The translations under genes and the position numbers were made by a program. Positions 26,041-35,459 of a DNA stretch of 64,000 nucleotides are shown piece after piece. Origin of the DNA: Virgibacillus subterraneus. Its GTDB lineage: Bacteria > Bacillota > Bacilli > Bacillales > Amphibacillaceae. Every line of letters begins with the position of its first letter. Positions within the stretch are counted from its first letter, which is position 1. The notes below the pieces were generated by a model, which saw only the letters and a list, made by a program, of their open reading frames with translations, had not been told where the DNA came from and did not search any database. The DNA is taken from positions 310,001 through 374,000 of the forward strand of contig NZ_FOEH01000004.1 in the NCBI RefSeq assembly GCF_900110695.1, read 5' to 3'.

Positions 26041-27993
26041 TTACCCTACTATCTTAAATAATTTTGTTAACTTATCAGGCGGCAATGGTTTGCTAAAATA
26101 AAAACCTTGCATCTCATCACACTTCTCACCTTCGAGGAAGTTAAGCTGATCAATTGTTTCTACACCTTCTGCAATAACCTTCATATCCAGGGAATGTGAC
26201 ATATGGATAATTGATTTTACAATTGCCTGATTTTGTTTTTGATTTTCGTTCATAAACATTTTATCAATTTTTAATTTGGTGATTGGAAATAAACTTAAAT
26301 ATTTTAGTGATGAATACCCCGTACCAAAATCGTCAATTGAAACTAGTACACCAAGGGTACGCAATTGTTGAATTGTTTCCAGTATATACTCTTCATTTGT
26401 CATTGCCATACTTTCGGTTATTTCAAGTTCCAAATAAGAAGGGTCGAGACCAGTGTCGTCTAGGATATTCTTTATCTTTTCTACTAATCCCTTTTGATGA
26501 AATTGCTTGGCCGATAAATTAACGCTTACGATTACAGGGGAGTATCCATTATCTTGCCATAACTTGTTCTGTTTACACGCTTCTTTTAAGACCCAATCTC
26601 CAATATCAATAATAAGTCCGGTTTTTTCTGCAAGTGAAATAAAATCATCTGGTGGAATATATGCTTTAACAGGATGATTCCAGCGTAGTAATGCTTCCAT
26701 ACCAATAATTTTTCCAGTGTTAAGGTTCTTTTGCGGTTGATAATGCAATTCGAAATGCCCTTCTTTTAGCGCTTCCCTTAATTCACTTTCCATAGTCAGC
26801 ATTGCTTTGAAATTCTCTGAAATTGAGGATTCAAAAACATTATAATTATTATGGTGTTGTTCCTTAATGACATACATCGCTGAATCAGCATGTTTAATTA
26901 AATCATTCGGTGTTTGTCCATTCTCGGGATATATACTAATTCCGATACTAATGGATAGGAACATTTCATAATCATCAATTTTAATTGGCTTTTCAAACTC
27001 AGATATCAAACTCTTCGCTAAATCAATTGCAGACTCTTTATTTGTAGTACGTCTTTGCAGAATAAGAAATTCATCACCAGCCATTCTAGCGATAAATGTA
27101 TCCGTGTGTAAAAATGCTTTAAACCGATTACTACACGCCTTAAGTAATTGATCACCAAAAGAGTAACCTAATGTATCATTAATTTCCTTGAAGTAATTTA
27201 CATCAATAAAATATACTGCCAGCATTTCGTCATTTAAGTGGGCTTCTTTAATAGCTTCACCTAATACTTTATAGAAAAAATTTCTATTTGGTAAATCAGT
27301 AAGCTCGTCGTAATATGCCATGAATTCTATTCGTTTTTCATTTTCTACTTTATCTGTGATGTCTTTAATGATTGCAACACGAATAATGTTACCCAGATTA
27401 TTATACGGATGCTCCATGAACTCCATGTGAAACCATGTGCCATCTTTTCTGACACCTGTTAATTCATAGGGTTTATCAGGGGCGTTATGGATAATTTCAG
27501 CTAATTTATAGGTGCTGTTAGCATCCATTAATTGTGATATTTTCATGTTTTTGATTTCACTTTCTGAGTATCCAAACATATCTGCAAATTTTTGATCACA
27601 ATCAATTATAACCTCATTATCATACATTACCATCCCCTCGGCACTAGCATGAATTAAATGATTAATATATTTCTTAACTTCATCAGTTTTATCATGGATT
27701 GGTAAACCACTCATTATAAGACAATATACATTATCTTCAACACGTATGGATTTTATTTCAATAAGCTTACCATTATTATTCTTTTGTTCCATTAAAAGAT
27801 GACTTTCTTCATTTTCTGTTAGTAGGCTAAAATCCAAGTAATCGAAAATAGATGTATACTCCTCCATCTTTAATAAGGATTGAGCAGCGTTATTACCTTT
27901 TATAATTTCTCCGTTTTTTCGGACCAAAAGAATGGCCTCTTTTAAACTATCAAAAACTCGATTATGTATTGGTAACACATCTTCTTTTGACAT
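26041..27993 (-). CDS. PAS-GGDEF-EAL cyclic-di-GMP enzyme
   Basis: 650 residues from ATG 27993 (an ATG six bases upstream is too close to GGGAG). Two PAS-like sensor domains (~10-100 and ~112-215), a GGDEF domain (~222-385) and an EAL domain (~405-645). The diguanylate cyclase motif reads AGDEF, with no RxxD inhibitory site before it, so cyclase activity is possible but not sure. The EAL phosphodiesterase set looks complete: EALLR, VNLSAKQ, ELEITES, DDFGTGYSS, KIDK, AEGVET and MQGFYFSKPL. No membrane helix. A likely c-di-GMP phosphodiesterase. Confidence 0.88.
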   Translation of the reverse strand: MSKEDVLPIHNRVFDSLKEAILLVRKNGEIIKGNNAAQSLLKMEEYTSIFDYLDFSLLTENEESHLLMEQKNNNGKLIEIKSIRVEDNVYCLIMSGLPIHDKTDEVKKYINHLIHASAEGMVMYDNEVIIDCDQKFADMFGYSESEIKNMKISQLMDANSTYKLAEIIHNAPDKPYELTGVRKDGTWFHMEFMEHPYNNLGNIIRVAIIKDITDKVENEKRIEFMAYYDELTDLPNRNFFYKVLGEAIKEAHLNDEMLAVYFIDVNYFKEINDTLGYSFGDQLLKACSNRFKAFLHTDTFIARMAGDEFLILQRRTTNKESAIDLAKSLISEFEKPIKIDDYEMFLSISIGISIYPENGQTPNDLIKHADSAMYVIKEQHHNNYNVFESSISENFKAMLTMESELREALKEGHFELHYQPQKNLNTGKIIGMEALLRWNHPVKAYIPPDDFISLAEKTGLIIDIGDWVLKEACKQNKLWQDNGYSPVIVSVNLSAKQFHQKGLVEKIKNILDDTGLDPSYLELEITESMAMTNEEYILETIQQLRTLGVLVSIDDFGTGYSSLKYLSLFPITKLKIDKMFMNENQKQNQAIVKSIIHMSHSLDMKVIAEGVETIDQLNFLEGEKCDEMQGFYFSKPLPPDKLTKLFKIVG

Positions 27994-28023
27994 GAACATC
28001 CACTCCCAGCAGCCTCTGCATCT

Positions 28024-29388
28024 TTATCCAATTATCATTTTTTCCTTTGGATAATGAAACTTTCCGCTCTTTTTACTATTTTTGAACATGAATAAAAAGG
28101 TAATAATTCCTACTCTTCCAATAAACATTAAAATCATCATTATTACTTTACTAAACGTAGACAGTTCACTTGTAATTCCAAGCGATAAGCCAACTGTACC
28201 GAAGGCAGATGTAATTTCAAATAAAATTTCTGATAATCGGAATGGCTCAACAATTGACACTACTAAAACAGATATAAATACAAAAATTCCAGCCATAAGT
28301 GTTACTGTTACTGCTTTAAGCAAATCATCCTCATAAACCTCTCGGTTGAAAATCCGAATGCTCCCTCCGCCTCTAGCATACGTAATCATAAATATGATCA
28401 CTAGTGCGAAGGTCGTTGTGCGAATTCCCCCACCAGCACTACTTGGAGAGGCACCAATGAACATAAGAAATGACATAAAAAAGTGGTTGGATTCAGTTAA
28501 TTGACTAACATCCATTGTCGAAAGTCCACCACTGCGAGTTGTGATTGATTGAAATAAGGAATAAAATAAAATTTCATGCCAAGATTTATCCGAGAAAAAG
28601 CCCCCGATATCCAAAAGCATAATAAAAACAGTTCCAACAACAATTAGCACCAAAAAGGTTAGGGTTGTCACTTTTGTAAATAATGTAAATCGTAAGTGTT
28701 TTCGTTTTTCTGAACCGGCAAACATATATTCTTTTAGCTCAATTAAAACAGGGTAACCAATTGCCCCAAAAATAATCAATAGCATATTAATAAATTGAAC
28801 AAAGTAATCATCCTTAAAAGGAATTAAGGATTGACCTGTTATATCAAACCCACCATTTGTCGTTGCACTTATTGCTCCAAAAAAGCCTTGCATATATGCT
28901 TCTGATGCTGTTGGAAAGTATTGTAAGAAATGAGTTCCCAGTATTATAAAACCAATGAATTCAATCGTAAGAATTACAAGTACAATCTGCTTTATTAAAC
29001 GTACGAGACCTCCAAATGTTGTTTGATTCTGGTCTGTCATTATTAATCGTCTTTCTCGAAGTCCAATTTTTTTACCAATTAGTAACCAAATAAATGTTCC
29101 AACTGCCATTACTCCAACGCCACCAAGCTGAAGAATTAAAGCGAGGAGAAAAAAGCCTGTTGTACTAAAGGTATCTGCAATCGTTATAGTGCTTAGACCT
29201 GTTACACTGATGGCACTTACTGCTGTAAATAGTACATCTATAAATGGTATATTCACTTCATCCTGATGTGCGACTGGCAACGCTAACATAGCAGTAGATA
29301 CGATAACAGCAATTAAATAAAATAATAGTATTAGCTGTACTGGTGATAGCTTATTTATCCAGCGAAAAATTAAATTATTGTAAAACAT
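28024..29388 (-). CDS. ktrD: Potassium channel subunit KtrD (Trk/Ktr/HKT family)
   Basis: 454 residues, a four-fold M1-P-M2 membrane protein. Pore loops with the selectivity glycines are visible: SAISVTGLSTI, SATTNGGFDIT, SITTRSGGLSTM and SAFGTVGLSLG. SPSSAGGGIRTTTFA belongs to the gating loop of the third repeat. It moves K+ (often Na+-coupled) together with a cytoplasmic RCK subunit. No ktrA/ktrC is adjacent, which favours KtrD (unlinked to its partner) over KtrB. Its partner KtrC is known to be shut by c-di-AMP. It lies 30 bp upstream of the GGDEF-EAL gene on the same strand. Confidence 0.85.
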   Translation of the reverse strand: MFYNNLIFRWINKLSPVQLILLFYLIAVIVSTAMLALPVAHQDEVNIPFIDVLFTAVSAISVTGLSTITIADTFSTTGFFLLALILQLGGVGVMAVGTFIWLLIGKKIGLRERRLIMTDQNQTTFGGLVRLIKQIVLVILTIEFIGFIILGTHFLQYFPTASEAYMQGFFGAISATTNGGFDITGQSLIPFKDDYFVQFINMLLIIFGAIGYPVLIELKEYMFAGSEKRKHLRFTLFTKVTTLTFLVLIVVGTVFIMLLDIGGFFSDKSWHEILFYSLFQSITTRSGGLSTMDVSQLTESNHFFMSFLMFIGASPSSAGGGIRTTTFALVIIFMITYARGGGSIRIFNREVYEDDLLKAVTVTLMAGIFVFISVLVVSIVEPFRLSEILFEITSAFGTVGLSLGITSELSTFSKVIMMILMFIGRVGIITFLFMFKNSKKSGKFHYPKEKMIIG

Positions 29389-29587
29389 AGCGTTGCTCCT
29401 TAATAGCCTACATTAGTTATATCGGTTAATAAATAAGAATATTAATAACATTATAGCAGTAGACTGTATTATTTGCCTTCATTTTTGACATTTTCCGTCT
29501 AAATAAATCTAATTTTGTAAAATTGTTATAATGATTAAGAAGTAAGAAAATTTTGGGTTGAACCTAGTTAGACTGTATAACAAAGGG

Positions 29588-29617
29588 AAAAGGCTAGATT
29601 TGACAACCCAGCCTTTT
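29588..29617 (-). terminator. Terminator at the end of the moeA-moaA-ywpF operon
   Basis: AAAAGGCT / AGCCTTTT stem on the minus strand; the hairpin begins inside the ywpF stop codon. Confidence 0.65.
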
Positions 29618-30026
29618 AGATATCCTCCTTAAATTTTATCAATAACTCCTCACCACTGTAACCCTCATCAATTAATGATTTCAATTTATCTTCAACGATA
29701 CTTTTTCGTTGATCCACAATTGTCCCTCTAAATAGGACATTCATGTGTGCTCCAATTTCATTAATACCGATAAGACTTGTAATAAATGTTGCAGGCTCAT
29801 TACTCTCTTTTGAAATTTTCACCTGAATTAATACTTCTTCCTGCTTTTCTTTCAATTTTTGAAAAAAAGTATAATATTTATGCAGAAGATATGCCTCGAT
29901 TACCCAGCGGTTCTGTTCATCTTCTCGGTTAATAACCAAACCATCCAATAAAGGAAAAGACTGCTGGACCATATTTGATTCCTGGCTATCAAGGATTTCC
30001 AGTGATGCAAGTTTAAATGTTTTCAT
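29616..30026 (-). CDS. YwpF-like protein
   Basis: 136 residues from ATG 30026 (AGAGGAAGCGGATAT upstream; an ATG at 30047 overlaps the moaA stop as ATGA). Opens MKTFKLASLEIL as in the YwpF-like family; mixed alpha/beta with a charged C-terminal helix; no signal or membrane helix. Function unknown. Immediately downstream of moaA, hence probably part of the moeA-moaA transcript, but nothing in it suggests a role in molybdenum cofactor synthesis. Confidence 0.7.
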   Translation of the reverse strand: MKTFKLASLEILDSQESNMVQQSFPLLDGLVINREDEQNRWVIEAYLLHKYYTFFQKLKEKQEEVLIQVKISKESNEPATFITSLIGINEIGAHMNVLFRGTIVDQRKSIVEDKLKSLIDEGYSGEELLIKFKEDI

Positions 30027-30043
30027 ATATCCGCTTCCTCTCT

Positions 30044-31066
30044 TCATCCACCAATATAAGACATTTCAATTTTTTTACGATTATTATTTTTTTGTTCTGA
30101 CCGTTCTTCAGAATAACGATCCCTGCGATTCCCCCATAAACTTGTCACTTCTTCTTCAAGCTGTTCGTCAGTCAATTCATCACGCATTTTTTCACGAATA
30201 TCAAAACCACTTGATGCAAACAGACACGTATATAGCTTACCATCTGCTGACAAACGAATCCGGGTACATGTGCCGCAAAAAGAATCGGAAACAGAAGAAA
30301 TAACTCCTATCTCTCCCCCGCCATCCTTATAGCGGTATCTTGAGGCTACCTCCCCATAATAATTCTCTTCTGCAGGCTCCAGTGGCATTTCCTTATCAAT
30401 CATATCAATAATTTGTTTTTTAGTAATAACATTATTAAAATCCCATCCATTATGATTACCAACATCCATAAATTCAATATAACGTAAAATGATATTTGTT
30501 CCCTTAAAATATCGTGCCATCGGAAGAACCTGACTTTCATTCATTCCTTTTTTGGCCACCATATTAATCTTTACCTCCAGACCAGCTTCCTGGGCTGCTT
30601 CAATTCCTTTTAACACTGGACGGGCTACGACACCTTTTCCATTAATTTGTTTGAAAACCTCGTCTTCGATAGCGTCAAGGCTAATATTCACACGCTTTAG
30701 TCCAGCAGCTTTTAATTTTTTAGCTGTTTTTGGTAAAAAAACAGCATTTGTTGTTAGCGCGATATCTTTTATTCCAGGAATTACTGTTAACTGTGCAATC
30801 AATTCATCCAGGTTTCTGCGCATAAGTGGTTCGCCACCTGTTATGCGAATTTTTTCTACACCTAATTTCGCAAATGTTTTAGCTAATCGAACAATTTCAT
30901 CAAAGCTAAGTAGCTCATTCTCTGATAAAAAAACATGATCCTTACCAAATATTTCTTTTGGCATACAATATGTACAACGAAAATTACATTTATCGATTAC
31001 AGATATACGAAGGTCTTTCAATGCCCTACCAAAGTGATCCTTTATTGGTGATACTTCATTTCGCAC
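30044..31066 (-). CDS. moaA: GTP 3',8-cyclase MoaA
   Basis: 340-residue radical SAM enzyme making the first intermediate of molybdenum cofactor from GTP. The SAM cluster motif [10 protein letters not shown] lies at ~27-36, followed by [10 protein letters not shown]. The second cluster is [13 protein letters not shown] with a further Cys in LYTCLF, and the protein ends in the conserved GG needed for activity (SYIGG). Starts at GTG after AAAAAGGAGTTGTTACA. Second gene after moeA, gap 22 bp. Supplies cofactor for enzymes such as the formate dehydrogenase at 44.6 kb. Confidence 0.95.
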   Translation of the reverse strand: MRNEVSPIKDHFGRALKDLRISVIDKCNFRCTYCMPKEIFGKDHVFLSENELLSFDEIVRLAKTFAKLGVEKIRITGGEPLMRRNLDELIAQLTVIPGIKDIALTTNAVFLPKTAKKLKAAGLKRVNISLDAIEDEVFKQINGKGVVARPVLKGIEAAQEAGLEVKINMVAKKGMNESQVLPMARYFKGTNIILRYIEFMDVGNHNGWDFNNVITKKQIIDMIDKEMPLEPAEENYYGEVASRYRYKDGGGEIGVISSVSDSFCGTCTRIRLSADGKLYTCLFASSGFDIREKMRDELTDEQLEEEVTSLWGNRRDRYSEERSEQKNNNRKKIEMSYIGG

Positions 31067-31088
31067 TGTAACAACTCCTTTTTAATAA

Positions 31089-32351
31089 CTAAAATTCCAG
31101 TTGACCCTCACTGCTATTTAATAGCAGCACTTCTACTTCATCACCTGATTTAAAACCACGTGTACCACCGGGCAGCATCATTAACCCTGTAGTGTGGGCT
31201 AATGATGTAACAACATTTGACTTATCCACACCTGCTAATCTGGCAGATATTTTACCATTTTCATAAGTTATATAATTTCTAACAAATCGTGTAAATGGAT
31301 TTGGCTTTGGAAAATCATCTGCTAATGTAGCATTTATCCGTTTTAAATATGGTGTCTTGCTAAATAAGCTATGATGTATTATAGGACGGACGAATAACTC
31401 AAACCCTACATAACATGCAGAAGGATTTCCAGATAAACCAAATAATAATTTGTTTCCGTTAGACGCAACAGTCGTAACACTTCCAGGCCGCATTGCTACT
31501 TTATTGAAAAGTATACTTGCTCCAAGTTTCTCGTAAATGGCCGGCATTAAATCAAAATCGCCAACTGAGACGCCTCCAGTAGTAATTAATATATCTACTT
31601 CTTCCAGAGCCTGCTTTATTGTCTGATAACTGGGTTCAAATTCATCTGCAAGCTTTCCGAAATATTTATATTCAGCTCCTGCTCTAAGTATCTGTGATTC
31701 AATCATATATGCATTGGAATTACGAATTTTACCTGGTTGTAATGGTTCATTAACATCCAGTAATTCGGTACCAGTTGCAATCACCCCTACTACAGGTTTC
31801 TTAGCAACTTTTACTTCACTATATCCAAAGGTGGCCAATAATGCTTTAACACCAGGGTTTATTAGTGTTCCCCGCTCAATAAGTTTTTCGCCTTCAGATA
31901 CCTCTGATCCTTCTTCAATTATATTTTGACCAGCCTTCATTGTTCGTTTAATTGACATGCAGGCCATATTATTTTTCTCATATGTCTTACAAACTTCAAA
32001 CATAGCAACACAATCTGCGCCTTCCGGAATTTTTGCGCCTGTCATAATTCGTGTTGCCTGACCTTGCTCCAGTCGAATTGTTGGTAATTGGCCAGCACCA
32101 ATATGTTCCACAACATCGAATTCTACAGGATTATTTAAACCGGCATGTAAGGTATCTTCAGAGCTGAAGGCAAAACCATCATATGGCGATTTATTAAACG
32201 GTGGTACCGCATGACTAGCCACTATATTTTCTCCAAGTCTTCTATTATCACAATCATTAATAGAAATATATTCCGTACACCCTTGATGACGGTGATTCCA
32301 GACATGTTCAATTGCTTCCTGCACGGGGATTGGTTTTCGTATTTCTACCAT
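31089..32351 (-). CDS. moeA: Molybdopterin molybdotransferase MoeA
   Basis: 420 residues. MoeA inserts molybdate into adenylylated molybdopterin. Recognisable blocks: PPFNKSPYDGFAF (~50-62), RIMTGAKIPEGAD (~102-114), RNSNAYMI, TTGGVSVGDFDLM (~258-270), the MoaB/Mog-like fold with LFGLSGNPSACYVGFE, and a C-terminal beta domain. First gene of the moeA-moaA-ywpF group; GGAAGG lies upstream of the ATG. Cytoplasmic. Confidence 0.95.
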   Translation of the reverse strand: MVEIRKPIPVQEAIEHVWNHRHQGCTEYISINDCDNRRLGENIVASHAVPPFNKSPYDGFAFSSEDTLHAGLNNPVEFDVVEHIGAGQLPTIRLEQGQATRIMTGAKIPEGADCVAMFEVCKTYEKNNMACMSIKRTMKAGQNIIEEGSEVSEGEKLIERGTLINPGVKALLATFGYSEVKVAKKPVVGVIATGTELLDVNEPLQPGKIRNSNAYMIESQILRAGAEYKYFGKLADEFEPSYQTIKQALEEVDILITTGGVSVGDFDLMPAIYEKLGASILFNKVAMRPGSVTTVASNGNKLLFGLSGNPSACYVGFELFVRPIIHHSLFSKTPYLKRINATLADDFPKPNPFTRFVRNYITYENGKISARLAGVDKSNVVTSLAHTTGLMMLPGGTRGFKSGDEVEVLLLNSSEGQLEF

Positions 32352-32454
32352 TCTAGATCAAACCTTCCATTACTAATCAATTACTAATCATTACCATCAG
32401 TGTAACAAATTTGGCCCAAAATTGATATTTCACCACATACAATTAAAAAATAGG

Positions 32455-32799
32455 CTGTTTAATAAAATATTGTTGCTTTATCAAAGTAATGAAATCATAA
32501 CGTAGTTGATAGAAACTGCGACACAGTGAAAATTTTCTTTTGCACCACTCCGGTACCAATGCAACATCTGCTCAAGCTAGCACTTTCGCAGTCTTACTAG
32601 TCATGGGCTCACTCATCAGGGTTATAAGAACCCGGACGCTATTCAAATAGCGTGAAACGTGTCTTCATCGGGGTTATGAGAACCCGAACTCTGTTTAAAT
32701 AGTGAGAAACGGTCACTCATATCGAAGTTATGATCCCCGGTTGAGTATTTTTCATGTTAATTCGCAGTTTATATCAATTGCGAAGATAAAAAGCAACAG
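32455..32799. repeat. Family A dispersed repeat, copy 3 (longest)
   Basis: Outer inverted ends TGTTGCTTTATC (32471-32482) and GATAAAAAGCAACA (32785-32798); inner inverted ends GATAGAAACTGCGA (32508-32521) and TCGCAGTTTATATC (32762-32775). The left half is nearly identical to copy 1. A ~51-bp unit (GGTTATAAGAACCCGGACGC...AAATAGCGTGAAACG) is present about three times with drift, versus about one and a half times in copy 1. No ORF or transposase. Confidence 0.78.
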
Positions 32800-32923
32800 A
32801 ACTTTCGAAAAGTGCCAAAGAATAAGAAATGTTTTAATGTTCTTCCTACTGGGTATTTAATTACCAACACCCCAGAAATAATCATAGTGATTACTAAATT
32901 GTGATTTAAAAGGAGTGCTTAGT

Positions 32924-33076
32924 GTGGATGAACATAAAGATGTGGAAGTAGAACGTGTAGAAAAAAAATCCGACTCAAGTAAAGTCGGAGTTGCTGTAAT
33001 CAAATATGTAACATATTTGATCATATTCTTTGGGATTTTATGGTTCCTAATTAATTATGTATTTCAATTATTCTAA
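32924..33076 (+). CDS. 50-residue membrane-anchored small protein
   Basis: Starts at GTG 32924 after AAAAGGAGTGCTTAGT. A charged N-terminal half (DEHKDVEVERVEKKSDSSK) then one hydrophobic helix (YVTYLIIFFGILWFLINYVF). Clear ribosome binding site and a terminator 20 bp after the stop support it as a real gene. No family recognised. Confidence 0.65.
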   Translation: MDEHKDVEVERVEKKSDSSKVGVAVIKYVTYLIIFFGILWFLINYVFQLF

Positions 33077-33094
33077 AACAGACATGACCACTAA

Positions 33095-33120
33095 AAAACA
33101 TCACTTACGAGTGGTGTTTT
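33095..33120 (+). terminator. Terminator of the small membrane protein gene
   Basis: AAAACATCACT / AGTGGTGTTTT stem, 4-base loop, T-run after. Confidence 0.8.
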
Positions 33121-33246
33121 TTTATATAAAAAAAGAAACCAGATTTCCTTTATAAAAAGTCAGATTTTCTAATAAAGGTTTTGACCTAGAAATAGGTTTT
33201 CTTTAATGTATAATTAGATGTATGCAGATGTTGGGGGGTGTTTATA

Positions 33247-33969
33247 ATGTATAAGTGGTTATTATGTATAGGTGCACTTATACTGTTGGTAGCTTGTAGT
33301 GAAGAGCCAGTAATTATACAAAAAGACACGAAACTAGTTGATCCTAACCAAGGTCCTGAATTTATAGAAGAACAAACTGAAGATGAAGAAGTTGAACAGT
33401 TTATCGAGTTCACCCTTCCTGATGAAGAGGTTAAGATCAACTTGGAAATGGTTCCTATTTTGAATGCTTATTTACAAGGTATTCCAAATCACCAACAAGC
33501 ACTAGAAAAAATGAATATGTTTCGTGTAAGTGCTGTTGATAAAAATCTCTACTTACTTGAATTCTCCTGTCAGGATGAATTATGCTCATACTTATTACTT
33601 GATCAAACAAAGGACAATCAAGCATATTTGATCGCTGATTTAGCAAAGTACATTCAGGCAAAGGCTTCACCAGACAACACAAAAATATTACTACGTTTTC
33701 ATAGGAAACTCACATCTCCTGCTCCATACTCCAACATTGCTGTTATTGACTTAGAAGAATGGAGGTTACTTCCACTCGTAAACGAAATGAACGACAAAGA
33801 TGTTCTGAACTACAAATGGCCAATCTTAACTGCCGATTGGGTGGATAATGACACAATCATCGTATCCCATCCAGATATAACTGAGGTATCACCTGAAAAT
33901 ATTAATCAGTGGCAGGAAAGTAAAAAAACAACGGTAAGTGTTGAACTAACACTAAACACAATTGATTAA
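33247..33969 (+). CDS. Hypothetical lipoprotein
   Basis: 240 residues from ATG 33247 (GGGGGGTG at 33235 as ribosome binding site; a GTG nine bases earlier belongs to that site). Lipobox LVACS at ~14-18, then an acidic linker rich in Glu (EEQTEDEEVEQF) and a mixed alpha/beta domain in which AKASPDNTKILLRF and NIAVIDLEEWRLLPL resemble a beta-propeller-like repeat. Two cysteines (CQDELC) could form a disulfide outside. Unknown function. Stop lies 13 bp before the nfrA start, so it is likely co-transcribed with nfrA. Confidence 0.65.
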   Translation: MYKWLLCIGALILLVACSEEPVIIQKDTKLVDPNQGPEFIEEQTEDEEVEQFIEFTLPDEEVKINLEMVPILNAYLQGIPNHQQALEKMNMFRVSAVDKNLYLLEFSCQDELCSYLLLDQTKDNQAYLIADLAKYIQAKASPDNTKILLRFHRKLTSPAPYSNIAVIDLEEWRLLPLVNEMNDKDVLNYKWPILTADWVDNDTIIVSHPDITEVSPENINQWQESKKTTVSVELTLNTID

Positions 33970-33982
33970 AGGAGTTTCAATA

Positions 33983-34732
33983 ATGATTGATACAGTAAAT
34001 ATAATAAGTAATCATCGATCAATACGAAAATTTAAAAGTGAACAGTTAACGACTGAACAAATACATACAATTATCGGTGCCGCTCAGCAAGCATCCACAT
34101 CAAGTTATGTTATGGCATACACTGTTATCGGTATTACAGATGAAACTGTAAAGGCAAGATTAAAGGAAGTATCTGGGCAGGATTACGTAAAAGAAAATGG
34201 ACATTTCTTCGTTTTTTGTGCTGATTTAAATCGTATCTATCAGCAAGCTACCCCAGAAGAACAAAAGGCTATGCAGGAGAGCATAGAAAGTACTGAGCAG
34301 TTCCTTGTTTCAACAGTAGACACAGCATTAGTTGCTCAGAACACTGTAATCGCCGCAGAATCAATGGGTTTAGGAACATGCTTTATAGGTAGTCTCCGAA
34401 ATAATATTAATCGAGTTAATGATATCTTGGAGCTTCCAGACTACGTTGTACCTTTGTTTGGGATGGCTGTGGGCTATCCTGATGAAAATCCTGATAAAAA
34501 ACCGCGTCTTCCCATAGATGCCGTATATCACGAGAATAAATATAATACAGACTATCAATTTCAACGGGAATTAATAGATAACTTTAATGAAGAACTCAAA
34601 ACATATTACCAGACAAGATCAAATAATACACGTACAGACACATGGTCAGAGCAGATGGTTCGTAAATACAAAATAGCAAATCGAATGGATGTTACCCCAT
34701 TTATTAAAAGTAAAAACTTAAATAAGCGATAA
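33983..34732 (+). CDS. nfrA: NADPH-dependent flavin/nitro oxidoreductase NfrA
   Basis: 249 residues from ATG 33983 (AAAGGAGTTTCAATA). Nitroreductase fold binding FMN: NHRSIRKFK at the start, AAQQASTSSYVMAYTVIG, GHFFVFCADL, AAESMGLGTCFIGSLRN and the tail GYPDENPDKKPRLP. Length and sequence fit B. subtilis NfrA1 (YwcG), a stress-induced NADPH oxidoreductase. Cytoplasmic. Follows the lipoprotein gene. Confidence 0.85.
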   Translation: MIDTVNIISNHRSIRKFKSEQLTTEQIHTIIGAAQQASTSSYVMAYTVIGITDETVKARLKEVSGQDYVKENGHFFVFCADLNRIYQQATPEEQKAMQESIESTEQFLVSTVDTALVAQNTVIAAESMGLGTCFIGSLRNNINRVNDILELPDYVVPLFGMAVGYPDENPDKKPRLPIDAVYHENKYNTDYQFQRELIDNFNEELKTYYQTRSNNTRTDTWSEQMVRKYKIANRMDVTPFIKSKNLNKR

Positions 34733-34736
34733 AATA

Positions 34737-34882
34737 TTAGAAAACTTGGCATTCGTTAAAGTGATTCTTATGAAAGCATACTTTGCTTTCTCAGAATTCA
34801 TCATACTTTGGATTAATTGCCTTGATTTAGATAAGCTTTAGTTACACTTATGCAGTAAGATAGAATTTATAATTTCTTATGT
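34737..34882. repeat. Family B repeat, long copy after nfrA
   Basis: Starts 4 bp after the nfrA stop: TTAGAAAACTTGGCATTCG, inner inverted repeat AGTGATTCTTATGAAAG ... CTTTCTCAGAATTCAT, then TTAGTTACACTTATGCAGTA and the 3' hairpin. Confidence 0.7.
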
Positions 34883-34885
34883 AAA

Positions 34886-34920
34886 AAAACAGCATCCGTT
34901 TTTATTCGGCATGCTGTTTT
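34886..34920. terminator. Terminator between nfrA and the gene at 34921
   Basis: AAAACAGCAT / ATGCTGTTTT plus CCG/CGG inner pairs; A-run left and T-run right, so bidirectional for these convergent genes. Confidence 0.8.
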
Positions 34921-35364
34921 TTAATTAAACATTAAATTTTCTTGATAATTTATTTTTATTTCTTCACCATCCACGTTAAATCTTGATTCACAAAACAATG
35001 TATATTCACCTCTGCCCGGTGCTTCAAACGTTTTAGAACCTTGAGGATGATAACTACTTCCTGAAGTTAGCACTCTTGTAACATTGCTTCCAGTATAATC
35101 ATGATTTTTATGTTTTAGCGAGACAGATATAAGTGGAGTTTGATGTGTTATCTCTACCTGTTCCTCCCCTATGTACTGGATTGACCGAAAAACTTGAAAT
35201 CCCTCAGACATTTTTTCCACACGGATATGTAAAATAAATTCATCTTGTTGTATTTCTTTGCTTTGATTAACTGTCAGTTCTGCCCCAGCCTGCTCGTAAA
35301 ACCAATAAAATGAGATCAAGAGAAATACCGACAAAATCGATAGTACAAATACCCCTTTTTTCAT
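34921..35364 (-). CDS. Hypothetical secreted or anchored protein
   Basis: 147 residues. N-terminal signal/anchor (KKGVFVLSILSVFLLISFYWF) without a cysteine lipobox, then a ~110-residue beta-rich domain with GSSYHPQGSKTFEAPGRGEY. This looks like an Ig-like or BsuPI-type fold, but I do not recognise a family. AGGGGAGTGAAAA precedes the ATG. Divergent from the spoVA cluster. Confidence 0.6.
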   Translation of the reverse strand: MKKGVFVLSILSVFLLISFYWFYEQAGAELTVNQSKEIQQDEFILHIRVEKMSEGFQVFRSIQYIGEEQVEITHQTPLISVSLKHKNHDYTGSNVTRVLTSGSSYHPQGSKTFEAPGRGEYTLFCESRFNVDGEEIKINYQENLMFN

Positions 35365-35459
35365 TTTTCACTCCCCTAACTTATATATAAGACGTATTAA
35401 CCTACCAAAAAGTTTCCATTTATTTAATTTTATATTAATTAAGTATAAATAATAGGTAA

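Noticed and set aside
30552-30938. 128-codon plus-strand ORF inside moaA
   Set aside because: Antisense shadow of a gene with clear MoaA motifs.
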